Positions 33,944-44,743 of a DNA stretch of 64,000 nucleotides are shown here, piece by piece. Location of the stretch: assembly GCF_003952365.1 (NCBI RefSeq), contig NZ_CP034443.1, positions 1,729,001 through 1,793,000 on the forward strand, written 5' to 3'. The notes under the pieces were generated by a model. It did no database searches. It was not told the DNA's origin and saw only the letters and a list, made by a program, of their open reading frames with translations. Positions within the stretch are counted from its first letter, which is position 1, and every line of letters begins with the position of its first letter. The position numbers were made by a program, and so were the translations under genes. The stretch is from Mesorhizobium sp. M9A.F.Ca.ET.002.03.1.2 (GTDB taxonomy: Bacteria > Pseudomonadota > Alphaproteobacteria > Rhizobiales > Rhizobiaceae).

Positions 33944-35355
33944 TCATGATGCCGTCCTTGCCTTTGACGGAAGGAAGCGGCCGCGCCCCGCGACGCCAAG
34001 CACGCGCCCGTCGTCGACGATGACCTCGCCCCGGGCGATGGTGGTCACCGGCCAGCCTCGGATACGCATGCCCTCATAGGGTGTGTGATCGGTATTGTCA
34101 TGCAGCAGATCCCGGGTGACGGTCGTCTCCCGTTCCTGGTCCCAGATCACCAGATCGCCATCGCCGCCGATGGCGATCGAGCCTTTCTGCGGTGCGATGC
34201 CATGCAGTTCGGCGGCATTCGTGGAACTCAGCGCGATGAACTGGGCGAGGCTGATGCGGCCCTTCAGATAACCCTCGCTGAACAGCAGCGGCTGCCGCAG
34301 CTCCAGTCCGGGCAGGCCGTTGGCAATCTGGTCGAAGCGCGATTGCGGGCCGTGCCGCAGCTTCCCGTCCGGTCCCGCCAGGCGGTAGGGCGAATGGTCG
34401 GAGGAATAGATCGCGACGCTGCCCCGGGCCATGCCGGCCCACAGCGCCTCCTGGTCGCCGATCGTCCGCAGCGGCGGGCTGCACATGAATTTAGCGCCTT
34501 CGAGGCCGTCGCGATCGAGGTCGGCTTCGGTCAGAAGCAGATATTGCGGACACGTCTCGGCGTGGATCCTGACGCCTCTGGCGCGGGCGTGCGTTACCTC
34601 TTCGAGGCCGACACGGCTGGAGACGTGGACGATCAGAACCTCGGCGCCGGTCAGTTCGGCAAAGCTGGCGATGCGGTGGATGGCTTCGCTTTCAGCGATC
34701 GGTGGTCGTGCCTTCGCGTGGAAGCGGGGGCGACAAGGCCCCGGCTCAACAAGTCCTGCTTCAGCATCGCAATGATGGCGTCGTTTTCCGCATGCACCAT
34801 GACAAGCGCGCCATGCGCTGCCGCCACCTTCAGGATTGCCAGGATCTCGGGATCACCGAGCCTGAAATCGTCGTAGGTCGTGAAGATCTTGAGCGAGGCG
34901 TAGCCGCCGCGGATCAGGTCGGGCAGGTCTCGTTCGAGGGTCTGGGCGCTCGCCGCCTGTATGGTCGGATGGATCGCGTAGTCGATCAGGGCCTGGCCTT
35001 CTGCCTTGCGGCGGTAGGCGGCGACCGTCTCGGCCAGTGGATCCGAAGCATAGGCCATCGCGAACGGAACGATCGTCGTCGTTCCGCCACAGGCGGCCGA
35101 CAGCGTGCCGCTGCGGAAATCGTCCGCGCAGGCAGCGCCATAGTTGGGTTGGTCCAGGTGGCAATGCGCATCGACGCCGCCGGGCAGCACAAGGCGGCCT
35201 TTTGCGTCGACCACCTGCGTGGCGTCTTCGATGCGCTCCGCGATGGCCCGGATGCACCCGTCACGGATGCCTAGGTCGACCCGCACAGTGGCGTCGCCGA
35301 CCGCCACCAGGCCATCACGCACGACGAGGTCGAACCGAGCGCGCTGGGCGATCAT
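33944..35355 (-). pseudogene. hydA: Dihydropyrimidinase/hydantoinase with one-base frameshift
   Basis: Two adjoining minus-strand frames together give a complete D-hydantoinase-like enzyme. First part (from the ATG at 35355): PGGVDAHCHLDQP metal site, ASLKIFTTYDD (Lys that becomes carboxylated), MVHAENDA, then LLSRGLVAP. The frame then breaks at a G5 run (34726-34730). One extra base there gives VAPRFHAKARPP, as in the family, and the second part continues with LIVHVSSRVGLEEV and SSDHSPY (metal Asp) to the stop. Restored length is about 470 residues, normal. Either a recent inactivating deletion or a homopolymer sequencing error. It overlaps the deacetylase gene by four bases, so both were one operon. 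Confidence 0.85.
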
Positions 35356-36284
35356 CGCGCTTCGCCCTCGGCCGGAAACAGCGACAGCCAATACTGGGCG
35401 ATGTCGTTGCGGCGCATGAAGGCGGCCTCCGGCCTGGACAGAACCGTTTCGATCACGCCTTCCAGGGCCGCGGCCCTGTTGGGCTGGCCGCTCCATCGCG
35501 CATGGACGGCTATCGTCATCATTCGCCCGCCTTCTTCCCTGGCTTCCCTGATCAGGAAGTCCAGATAGGTCTCGACATTGTCGACGAAGTCCTTGGGCGT
35601 CACATAGCCGGGGCTGACCAGATAGCGGCTGTCGTTCAAGGTCTTGGAATAGGGGACGATCAGCAGGCGCCCGTCCCTTGCCGGCACGAAATAGGGCAGG
35701 TCGTCGTTGCACGGATCCGAATCGTACAGGAAGCCGCCCTCCTCGATCAGGATGTCGCGCGTGTTGACGCTGGAAAAGGAACGGCTGTTCCAGCCGATCG
35801 GGCGCTCGCCGAGCAGCTCGATGAACAGCGCCACGGCGCGTTGCAGATGGTCGCGCTCCTCGTCACGGCTGAGGGTCCATTGTTCGGTCCAGCGCAAGCC
35901 GTGGCCGAGCAGATCGTGACCCGATTGGCGCAGCCATGCTGTCACCTCCGGGTTGCGCCGCAGCGCCTCGGCGCAACTCGAGATCGTGGCGTGGACGCCG
36001 TGCCGCTCGAGCAGCCTGGCGATGCGCCAGATGCCGACGCGGCTGCCATACTCGAAATGGGTTTCGGTTCCGAGGTCGCGGATGCCGGCCGGCGCCGACA
36101 ACGGATATTCGCCCCAGCCGTCGCTGTGGTCGTCACCCTCGAACAGCGAATATTCCGCCCCTTCCTCGTAGCAGACCACCAGATTGACGGCGACCAGACG
36201 CCCGTCCGGCCAGGTGATCCGCGGCGGCCGCCGGCCGTAACCGACGAAATCGCGCGGCGGGCCAAGGCGATGCTGGGAATTCAT
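35352..36284 (-). CDS. Polysaccharide deacetylase family protein, PuuE-like
   Basis: 310 residues from the ATG at 36284 (AGGAG upstream). The NodB-like deacetylase fold is indicated by VNLVVCYEEGAEYSLFEGDD, HGVHATISSCAEALRR, SGHDLLGHGLRW and MTIAVHARWSGQPNR. Wording and length resemble PuuE, the deacetylase-type allantoinase, rather than a sugar deacetylase; the usual catalytic Asp-Asp pair is replaced by Tyr-Glu. It is translationally coupled (ATGA) to the dihydropyrimidinase, which suggests breakdown of a cyclic ureide or pyrimidine. Confidence 0.82.
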   Translation of the reverse strand: MNSQHRLGPPRDFVGYGRRPPRITWPDGRLVAVNLVVCYEEGAEYSLFEGDDHSDGWGEYPLSAPAGIRDLGTETHFEYGSRVGIWRIARLLERHGVHATISSCAEALRRNPEVTAWLRQSGHDLLGHGLRWTEQWTLSRDEERDHLQRAVALFIELLGERPIGWNSRSFSSVNTRDILIEEGGFLYDSDPCNDDLPYFVPARDGRLLIVPYSKTLNDSRYLVSPGYVTPKDFVDNVETYLDFLIREAREEGGRMMTIAVHARWSGQPNRAAALEGVIETVLSRPEAAFMRRNDIAQYWLSLFPAEGEAR

Positions 36285-36466
36285 GGCAGTACAACTCCTG
36301 GCGGGTTGCCGATCCGGATGCATGGTTCGGCGGGCGGATCGGGCTCGAAGGCAGGCTTGGAACGGCGAGCGAGATCAGGCTTGTTGTACCCTTGGATCCA
36401 GGATTTCACCACAACCAGACTGCAGCAAACCGTATGGTGTGTGAACCGCCGGAAGTCTGGAGGTCC

Positions 36467-37612
36467 TCAGCCGGCTGTCAGCCCGTGTGAGCGTGCAGGC
36501 AAACCCGCCACGGCTCCAACCGATTCCCGTTCGACCAGCGGGCATTCGAGCTTGGTGATGGGGTATCGGCCGCGGCCGGGCGGTGCGGGAACCTCAAGCT
36601 GCTCGATTGCCCACTGCCCCATCGCCATATGCGGCAGGATCGACGTCGTCAAAGGCGGGAATAAATGGCGGGCGATCTCCTCGTCGTCGTAGCCGACGAC
36701 CGAAATATCCCCAGGGATGTGCAGGCCGGCTTCCTTGAGCGCTTCGTAGCAGCCGATCGCGGTGCGGTCGTTCTGGCAGAAGATGGCGGTCGGGCGGTCC
36801 TTGAGCGCCAGGAGCTTGACGGTCGCGGCGTAGCCGGCGCTCGCCGACCAGTCGCCCTCGACCACCAACGCCGCATCGAACGGGATGTCGGCCGTCGCCA
36901 GCGCCCGGCGGTAGCCCTTCAGCCGGTCCTGCGCCGCCTGCATCCAGGGCTCACCGGTGATGGTGGCGATGCGGCGGTGGCCATGGCTGATCAGGTGGCG
37001 GGTGGAACTCTGCCCGCCGGCGATTTCGCTCGGCACCACGGCGGGGAAGGCGTAGTCGGCGGTATAGCAATTGAGCAGGATGACCGGGATATCGAGGCCG
37101 TAGAGATAATCGGGCGCAACGATCTCTCGCGTGAAGATGGTCATGTAGATCAGCGCCGAAATGCCCCGCTTGGTCAGCGCCGCAATCGCGCGCGGCTCCA
37201 TGACGGAGTCCCCCAAAGTCTGCGCGACCAGCACGACATTGCCGGCATTCCACGAGGCCTGCCGCGCGCCTTCAATGGCGACGACCGCCTCGGGGCTGGT
37301 CGCCAGTTGATCGACCGCGAAGCCGATCACCCCGTCCAGCCCCTCGAACGAGGCGACAGGGCCGCGAAGAGCAGAGAAGGCTGGTGGCGCATAGCCCAGA
37401 CCCCGCGCGGCCTCGATCACCCGTTCGCGGGTCTGCTGCGACAGCCTTATGCCAGGCGTGTTGTTGAGGACGAACGAAACCGTCGCCTGCGAGCAGCCGG
37501 CGGCCCTGGCGATGTCGGTCATGGTGACGCGGCCCTTGGGATTCTTGCCCGATGGCTTTCGGCGCCTGGACGCTTCAAGGGCAGGATCGCGCAGATCCGT
37601 CGGTTCGCTCAT
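36467..37612 (-). CDS. LacI family transcriptional regulator
   Basis: 381 residues from the ATG at 37612. After a 25-residue basic tail, the LacI helix-turn-helix is clear (MTDIARAAGCSQATVSFVLN), then hinge RLSQQTRERVIEAARGLGY and a periplasmic-binding-type ligand domain (ISVVGYDDEEIARHLFPPLTT). It is divergent from a sugar ABC operon at 38244-42026 and upstream, on the same strand, of the puuE-like/hydA pair, so it may control either or both. The ligand is unknown. Confidence 0.93.
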   Translation of the reverse strand: MSEPTDLRDPALEASRRRKPSGKNPKGRVTMTDIARAAGCSQATVSFVLNNTPGIRLSQQTRERVIEAARGLGYAPPAFSALRGPVASFEGLDGVIGFAVDQLATSPEAVVAIEGARQASWNAGNVVLVAQTLGDSVMEPRAIAALTKRGISALIYMTIFTREIVAPDYLYGLDIPVILLNCYTADYAFPAVVPSEIAGGQSSTRHLISHGHRRIATITGEPWMQAAQDRLKGYRRALATADIPFDAALVVEGDWSASAGYAATVKLLALKDRPTAIFCQNDRTAIGCYEALKEAGLHIPGDISVVGYDDEEIARHLFPPLTTSILPHMAMGQWAIEQLEVPAPPGRGRYPITKLECPLVERESVGAVAGLPARSHGLTAG

Positions 37613-38243
37613 GGCATTGTGTTCCAGATTTTCCGGCTTGTCTAAGCAGAGGTCACTAAAGACGGCAAGGCGGTCCGATGCCGCGCGTTTATAAAACAAG
37701 CACTCGACTAATAGATATTATCATCCTAGCGGCCGGGTGGCTATCGGCGCGAAGAGAGAAGCGTGAGAGAATACGCGGTCCTGAAAAACCGATTTTTCGG
37801 GATGCGGCCAATTCAAAGCCCTTGGACAGTCTCGTCAACGACGGAAGCCTCCCCTTTGTCGCGCGATGCAGCAGGAACCATTCCTGCCGGTGACATCAGA
37901 TATTCAACCTGAAACTAATACTATTTACTAATATTCGTAAGCGTTCTAATGTCAATTTGTCATGCCCGGCTCGGGATCGAACGGGCCATGACGGAAGCAG
38001 GCGTGTAGCGCAGTATCGGCGGCTCTTGGGGTGGCAGAACAACGCCGCACAACACGAAATGTCAGACAAATCCGACTATTTACGAACAGCCAATGAGTCT
38101 CTAGAGTTCAAATCGTGGCTGGAATGGCGCCGTTCTTTCGCTGCCAGCACCCCTTGAGGAGGAGGGCGTCCAGGCCGCATTCGACAATGCCGCAATCGAC
38201 AATTCAGATCAGCGAAAACGACTGAGTTAAAGGGAGGTTGAAC
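37613..38243. other. 631-base intergenic region with AT-rich segments
   Basis: No gene supported. Two segments (about 37680-37740 and 37905-37960) are much more AT-rich than the neighbourhood and contain repeated actaata/tattagt-like strings, suitable for promoters and LacI operators. An inverted repeat GAAAAA/TTTTTC lies at 37783-37798. GGGAGG at 38232-38237 is the ribosome-binding site of the binding-protein gene. Confidence 0.5.
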
Positions 38244-39206
38244 ATGAAATCTGCGATACGAAATGCGTCCGTCGCCGCCGCGGCCTTGGCCCTCGGCCTG
38301 TCCATCACGGCGATTGCCCGCGCCCAGGAAAAACCGACGCTGGCCTTCGTCGTCAACGGCGCCTCCGATTTCTGGAAGGCAGCCGAGGCCGGCGTCAAGA
38401 AGGCGCAGGCCGAATTGCCCGACTACAATCTGCAGCTCAAATATCCGGAGCAGTCGTCGGTCGCCATCCAGCAGCGGCTGATGGATGATCTGGTGACGGC
38501 CGGCGTCAAGGCCATCATGGTTTCGGCCGTCGATCCCAAGACCTCGACCGACGGGCTGAACAAGATCGCCTCGGAAACGGCGCTGTTCACCACCGACAGC
38601 GACGCGCCGCAGACCAAGCGTGTCGCCTATATCGGTTCCTCCAACATCGATGCCGGCAAGCAGGCGGCTGAGATCGCCAAGAAGGCGATGCCCGACGGCG
38701 GCAAATGCCTCGGCTTCGTCGGGCTGCTCGGCGCCGACAATGCCAAGGAGCGCATCGAGGGCATGAAGGATGGGCTCGCCGGCACCAAGATCGAGCTGAT
38801 CGACGTGCGCGGCGACGATATCGACCAGGCCCGCGCCAAGAAGAACGTCGAGGACGCGCTGGTCGCCAGCCCCGACGTGACCTGCATGGTCGGCTTCTAT
38901 TCCTACAACACGCCGCGCATCTATGAAGCCCTGCGCGACGCCGGCAAGCTCGGCCAGATCACCGTTGTCGGCTTCGACGACGATCCGATCACGCTGGGCG
39001 GCGTCAAGGAAGGCACCGTGGCCGCCACCGTCGTGCAGCAACCCTTCGAATGGGCCTATCAGGGCATGAAGCTGATGGCCGCCTATCTCAAGGGCGACAA
39101 GTCGGGCGTTCCCGCCGACGGGCTGATCATCGTGCCAACCAAGATCATCGGCAAGGACGACGTCGACGCCTATGCCGCCAATCTGAAGGCGATGTCCGGC
39201 AATTAA
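38244..39206 (+). CDS. Sugar ABC transporter substrate-binding protein
   Basis: 320 residues from the ATG at 38244 (the TTG six bases earlier overlaps the ribosome site). Signal peptide at about residues 1-27 ending ARAQ. The mature protein is a RbsB/FrcB-type periplasmic sugar receptor: TLAFVVNGASDFWKAAEAGV, VDPKTSTDGLNKIA, GFVGLLGADNAKERIEGM, TVVGFDDDPITLGGVKEGT and TVVQQPFEWAYQGMK. First gene of a three-gene importer. The sugar is not predictable. Confidence 0.93.
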   Translation: MKSAIRNASVAAAALALGLSITAIARAQEKPTLAFVVNGASDFWKAAEAGVKKAQAELPDYNLQLKYPEQSSVAIQQRLMDDLVTAGVKAIMVSAVDPKTSTDGLNKIASETALFTTDSDAPQTKRVAYIGSSNIDAGKQAAEIAKKAMPDGGKCLGFVGLLGADNAKERIEGMKDGLAGTKIELIDVRGDDIDQARAKKNVEDALVASPDVTCMVGFYSYNTPRIYEALRDAGKLGQITVVGFDDDPITLGGVKEGTVAATVVQQPFEWAYQGMKLMAAYLKGDKSGVPADGLIIVPTKIIGKDDVDAYAANLKAMSGN

Positions 39207-39300
39207 GACGAAGGCAGTTGCGCCGGCTCGAGGTTCGCTTCGGGCCGGCGGCTCGCATTGACGAACCCGCCAAGGGTCGTCAGTCTGCAGATGTGGCTAC

Positions 39301-39370
39301 GAGCATGATCCCGAACCGAAGGACCGCGCCGGCGAAAAGTGGGAACCGGTTTTCGGAAGGGATCATGCTC
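39301..39370. repeat. Palindromic repeat inside the sugar ABC operon
   Basis: GAGCATGATCCC (39301-39312) and its exact reverse complement (39359-39370) enclose an imperfect second hairpin (gaaccg/cggttttc). It separates the binding-protein and ATPase genes and could act as a stabilising hairpin that raises binding-protein mRNA. Confidence 0.7.
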
Positions 39371-39399
39371 AAACAAGGGCCCACCGGCTGCTGTCAGGC

Positions 39400-40947
<1,548 letters not shown>

Positions 40948-40960
40948 CTTTTGTTTTGGC

Positions 40961-41005
40961 GCAGGTTCTGGTCGCAAAACCGCGGAATACTTTTGCGGAA
41001 CCTGC
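40961..41005. repeat. Palindrome between ATPase and permease genes
   Basis: GCAGGTTC (40961-40968) pairs with GAACCTGC (40998-41005), and within it GCAAAA (40974-40979) pairs with TTTTGC (40991-40996). It follows the ATPase stop by 13 bases. Confidence 0.6.
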
Positions 41006-41030
41006 TTAGACAGGCATTGGGGAGAAGACG

Positions 41031-42026
41031 ATGAGCAAGAAAGATCTCGGTCTGCTGATCCTGATCCTTGTGGTGGGAGCGGTGGTTGCCATCATCAATC
41101 CGCGCTTCCTGCTGCCGATCAACCTCGCCAACACGTCGAATCTGATCGGCCTATTCGGCATCCTGGCGATCGGCCAGGCCTTCGTCATCATCACCGGCGG
41201 CATTGAATTGTCCGTCGGCTCGGTGGTCGCTTTGCTCGGCGTCCTGTTCATCGATTTCATCGCCACGCGCGGCATGGCATGGCCGGTCGCTCTGCCGCTG
41301 ATCCTCGTCCTCGGCGGCATGATCGGGCTCGCGCATGGCTGGCTGATCACCCGGCTCAAATTACAGCCCTTCGTGGTGACGCTGTGCGGCCTGCTGATCT
41401 ACCGCGGCGTGGCCCGGTTCTATACTGCCGACGGCACCGCGGGCTTCGCCTTCGGGCAGAATTTTCCGGAGCTCGAGTTCCTGACCGCCGGGCGATCCTG
41501 GGGCGTGCCGAACAGCTTCATCGCGCTGATCGTCATCGCCATCGTGATGTGGGTGGTGCTGCACCGTTCGGTGTTCGGGCGCTACCTCTACGCCATCGGC
41601 AAGAACGAGGAGGCGGCGAAATATTCGGGCATCCGCACCGGCCGCGTCGTCATGGCGGCCTATGTCATCTGCGGCGTGCTGACGGCGCTGTCGGCGATCT
41701 ACTTCGCCATGTATACGCGCTCGATCTCGCCGGCGAGCCACGGCCAGTTCTACGAACTCTATGCCATTGCCGCAGCCGTGCTCGGCGGCTTCTCGCTGCG
41801 CGGCGGCGAAGGCTCGCTGATCGGCGTCATCCTCGGAACGGTTCTGCTTCAGGAACTGCAAAACCTCGTCAACCTGCTCGGCATCCCCTCCTCGCTCAAT
41901 TTCGCGGTGATGGGCGGCGTGATCCTCATCGGCGTGCTGGTCGACCAGCAATGGAGCGTGTTCCGGGAGCGGCGGCTGATGCTGGACGCAACCCGCAAGG
42001 ACGCGGCCGGCGCGGCTGCGGAGTAA
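41031..42026 (+). CDS. Sugar ABC transporter permease
   Basis: 331 residues with eight to ten membrane segments. The RbsC-type signature TGGIELSVGSVVALLGVLF is present, with the cytoplasmic EAA-like loop GKNEEAAKYSGI that contacts the ATPase. It completes the importer begun at 38244 and ends 11 bases before the convergent phnN. Confidence 0.95.
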   Translation: MSKKDLGLLILILVVGAVVAIINPRFLLPINLANTSNLIGLFGILAIGQAFVIITGGIELSVGSVVALLGVLFIDFIATRGMAWPVALPLILVLGGMIGLAHGWLITRLKLQPFVVTLCGLLIYRGVARFYTADGTAGFAFGQNFPELEFLTAGRSWGVPNSFIALIVIAIVMWVVLHRSVFGRYLYAIGKNEEAAKYSGIRTGRVVMAAYVICGVLTALSAIYFAMYTRSISPASHGQFYELYAIAAAVLGGFSLRGGEGSLIGVILGTVLLQELQNLVNLLGIPSSLNFAVMGGVILIGVLVDQQWSVFRERRLMLDATRKDAAGAAAE

Positions 42027-42037
42027 CCGCTCCGGGC

Positions 42038-42667
42038 TTAGATCAAGCCCGACATGTCGGAGAAAGCCATGGCCTTGCGAAGCACGTCGGCGAAGCGCTC
42101 ACCGGCTGCCTCGCGTGGGCCGCTATTGTCGATCGAGGTGACATCAGGCCCGGACAACCCCACATTGGCGCTGCGCGCCAGCCGCGCCAGCACTTCGCCG
42201 CGCGACTCGCGGCCGCGCATGGCCAACCGCTCGGCCAGGATTTCCGGCGATGCGGTGATCTCGACGATCGCGAGATTAGCGTAGCGGTCACGCAGCGCCG
42301 GGATGATCGCGCGGGAGACATTGGCGACGGCGACGCGGCCATTGGCGACCGACCGATCGACTTCAGCCGGGATGCCGTAGCGCAAGCCATGCGCCTCCCA
42401 GGCAATGGCGAAGGCGCCGTCCGCTTCGGCCTCGACAAAGGCCGCATCGGCCAGCGTGTCGTGATCCTCGCTCGCCGTGTCACTCGGCCGGGTGATGACC
42501 CGGCGCACGAACTCCAGCCGGCTTTCGTCGGCAAACAGGGTGCGGGCATAGCCGATCACCGTGTCCTTGCCGGCGCCGCTCGGTCCGACGACGGCGACGA
42601 AGACACCATCGCGGATCGGAAACGCCGCGGCGGACAATTCACGCTCGATCGACGCCGACACCATCAT
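42038..42667 (-). CDS. phnN: Ribose 1,5-bisphosphate phosphokinase PhnN
   Basis: 209 residues. It phosphorylates ribose 1,5-bisphosphate to PRPP, the last step of the C-P lyase route. Walker A GPSGAGKDTV (about residue 27) and guanylate-kinase-like layout (RRVITRPSDT, HGLRYGIPAEV, VEITASPEILAERLAMRGRES). Its start overlaps the phnM end by four bases, so the two are coupled. Confidence 0.94.
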   Translation of the reverse strand: MMVSASIERELSAAAFPIRDGVFVAVVGPSGAGKDTVIGYARTLFADESRLEFVRRVITRPSDTASEDHDTLADAAFVEAEADGAFAIAWEAHGLRYGIPAEVDRSVANGRVAVANVSRAIIPALRDRYANLAIVEITASPEILAERLAMRGRESRGEVLARLARSANVGLSGPDVTSIDNSGPREAAGERFADVLRKAMAFSDMSGLI

Positions 42668-43803
42668 GCGACCCGGCGTCCCTGCCGCCAGACAGTGCGG
42701 ACCACCGGGACATGGTCGTCAAGACGTACACGAACCAGATCGGCGCGCCGGCCCTGTTCGATAACGCCACGATCGGCAAGGCCGACCGCCTCGGCCGGGT
42801 TCTTCGAAACCATGGCCACCGCCTGAGGCAGGGAAATGCCGTCGACCACATCGCCGAGGAAAAAGGCCGACTGGATCAGGCTGAAGGGAATGTAGTCGGA
42901 CGACAGGATGTCGAGCAGGCCGTCGCCGGCGAGTGTGCGGGCCGAAACATTGCCCGAATGCGAAGCGCCGCGCATGACGTTCGGTGCGCCCATCAGCACG
43001 CCGAGTCCCGCCTCTTTCGAAGCTCTTGCGGCTTCTTCGGTGGTCGGGAATTCGGCGACGCGGACGCCCTGTTCGATCGCCTCGTCGACATGGCTCGATG
43101 TGGCGTCGTCATGGCTGGCCAGCACGATGCCGCGCTGATGGCAGGCGGCAGCGATGAAGGTGCGGTTTGGCCCCGAATTCGTCGCCGACTCCGCCATCCG
43201 CTTCTCACAGAACTTCTGAAAATCAGGATCCGTCAGCTTCAGCTTGCGCTGGTAGTAATAGGCGTAGGTCTCGAGATCGACGAACTGGCGCTGTCCCGGC
43301 GCATGGTCCATCAGCGACGCCAGTTTCACCCTTTCATCGCTATCGAAATGGGCGAAGGCGGCAAGGCAATCCGGCGCCGAAACCTCGCAGCGCAGATGGA
43401 TGAAATGGTCGGCCCGCAGCCGGTCCTGCTGGACACTGTCCTCGATCGCGTCGGCCAGCTTGCGTATGTCGGCGGAGGTGAGATCGGCATCCTCGTCCAT
43501 GCCGACGCGCAAGGCATCGAGCACGGTGGTGATGCCGGCGGTCGCCACCTGTGCGTCGTGAGCAAGCACCGCGGCGATCGGGTTCCAGCGCACCTTCGGC
43601 CGCGGCGCGTAATGGCCTTCGAGGTGGTCGGTATGAAGCTCGACCAGCCCGGGAATGACAAAATCGCCGCCCATGTCCTCTCCGGTCCGGCTGGCGCCGG
43701 CATCGATCCCGGCGATCAAGCCGTCGCGCAGCACGATCGACCCTTCGACGATCTCGTCGGCAAGCACGATGCGGGCGTTGTTGAGAACAGTCTCGGCGGT
43801 CAT
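42664..43803 (-). CDS. phnM: RPnTP hydrolase PhnM
   Basis: 379 residues from the ATG at 43803. Amidohydrolase-fold enzyme that removes pyrophosphate from ribose 1-methylphosphonate 5-triphosphate in the C-P lyase pathway. Metal ligands: GLVELHTDHLEGH, the central Lys/His/Glu region FIHLRCEVSAP, and SHDDATSSHVDEA. It follows the DUF1045 gene by 80 bases. ATGs at 43824 and 43857 are possible but less like the family start. Confidence 0.94.
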   Translation of the reverse strand: MTAETVLNNARIVLADEIVEGSIVLRDGLIAGIDAGASRTGEDMGGDFVIPGLVELHTDHLEGHYAPRPKVRWNPIAAVLAHDAQVATAGITTVLDALRVGMDEDADLTSADIRKLADAIEDSVQQDRLRADHFIHLRCEVSAPDCLAAFAHFDSDERVKLASLMDHAPGQRQFVDLETYAYYYQRKLKLTDPDFQKFCEKRMAESATNSGPNRTFIAAACHQRGIVLASHDDATSSHVDEAIEQGVRVAEFPTTEEAARASKEAGLGVLMGAPNVMRGASHSGNVSARTLAGDGLLDILSSDYIPFSLIQSAFFLGDVVDGISLPQAVAMVSKNPAEAVGLADRGVIEQGRRADLVRVRLDDHVPVVRTVWRQGRRVA

Positions 43804-43883
43804 TTCAGGCAGTCCTTGGAGCATTTTGCAGCCAATTGGGATCAATTGGCGTCGCACAAATGCGGTTAAAACAAGAGATCACT

Positions 43884-44591
43884 TCAGGCGGTTTTTCTGG
43901 CCGGGCGGCGGCCGAGCGCGTGATGGGAAAGCGCCATGAACGGGGCGCCATGTTCGGTTTCGACAAACAGCGTCAGCGCGTCCACCAGCACCGGCCGTTG
44001 CAGGATCTCCGCAAACAGGCTGTCGATTGCTAAGCGAAGACGAGGGCTTTCCTGTGGCGAGGCCCGGCCGGACAGCGTCATATGGAACCGAAAGGTCTCG
44101 AAGACATAAGGATAGCCCCATTGGCACAGATTGCGGAATTCGTCCGGCTTCAGCGAATCGGGGCTGCGTCGCTCGATTTCCGCTTCGCTCAGCGGCGCGC
44201 GGAAGCGGTCGAAGCCGCGCACGACGTCGTCGGCGAAGCGGTTGAGCGCCGGCAGCGGCGCTTCCGGCACCAGCGCGAAGAAGCCGTCGATCTGGCTGAC
44301 GACAAGGCGCGGGATCGTCACCACCGGCGTCGCCTCGGCAAAATTGTCCAGTGCGGCGCGAAGCGAGGCCTCCGTTTCGTTCGAAGCCAGCCGGAAGGGC
44401 GCCTTCAGCGTCGCATGAAAGCCGTAGCGGCGCGCCGAAGCGGTGTGGAAGGCGACTTCCGCCGCCGACAGGTCGCCCACAGCCTCGACCGGCCTTGTGG
44501 CGGCGCCGAACGGGTCGCGGCCGAGCCAATTGGCGGCAATCCGCGCCAGCGGTTCGTCCTGCCGGGGGGTGAAATAGATAGCGTAGCGCAT
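43884..44591 (-). CDS. DUF1045 phosphonate-metabolism protein
   Basis: 235 residues, 2H phosphoesterase superfamily. The two HxT/S boxes are FHATLKAPF (about residue 54) and FHMTLSG (about residue 172), separated as expected. DUF1045 genes travel with phn genes and are thought to open the cyclic phosphate intermediate, in place of PhnP. It is the first gene of the DUF1045-phnM-phnN unit. The C-P lyase core genes phnG to phnL are not in the window. Confidence 0.88.
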   Translation of the reverse strand: MRYAIYFTPRQDEPLARIAANWLGRDPFGAATRPVEAVGDLSAAEVAFHTASARRYGFHATLKAPFRLASNETEASLRAALDNFAEATPVVTIPRLVVSQIDGFFALVPEAPLPALNRFADDVVRGFDRFRAPLSEAEIERRSPDSLKPDEFRNLCQWGYPYVFETFRFHMTLSGRASPQESPRLRLAIDSLFAEILQRPVLVDALTLFVETEHGAPFMALSHHALGRRPARKTA

Positions 44592-44743
44592 CGAAGTTCC
44601 TCGTCAGCCCCGCTGCCATAGGCGATTTGCATGACGAAATGACGAAGCTGAGGATCGCTCCTGATAACAAAGTTGTTCAGACGGGTCATTAGCCGGCGAT
44701 TTTTCGCCGTGGGCCAGTTTGCCGACCCGGACGGGCAGCGCGG

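Noticed and set aside
37783..37798. GAAAAA/TTTTTC hairpin as a terminator
   Set aside because: Lies in the divergent LacI/ABC promoter region about 170 bases from any stop codon, with a weak stem; not called as a terminator.
41279..42826. 515-codon plus-strand frame over the permease and phnN
   Set aside because: Overlaps two real genes in other frames or strands; Arg-rich with no motif.
44691..44712. CGGCGA/TCGCCG hairpin after iolB as a terminator
   Set aside because: Stem is short and no T-run follows on the minus strand, so an intrinsic terminator is not supported.
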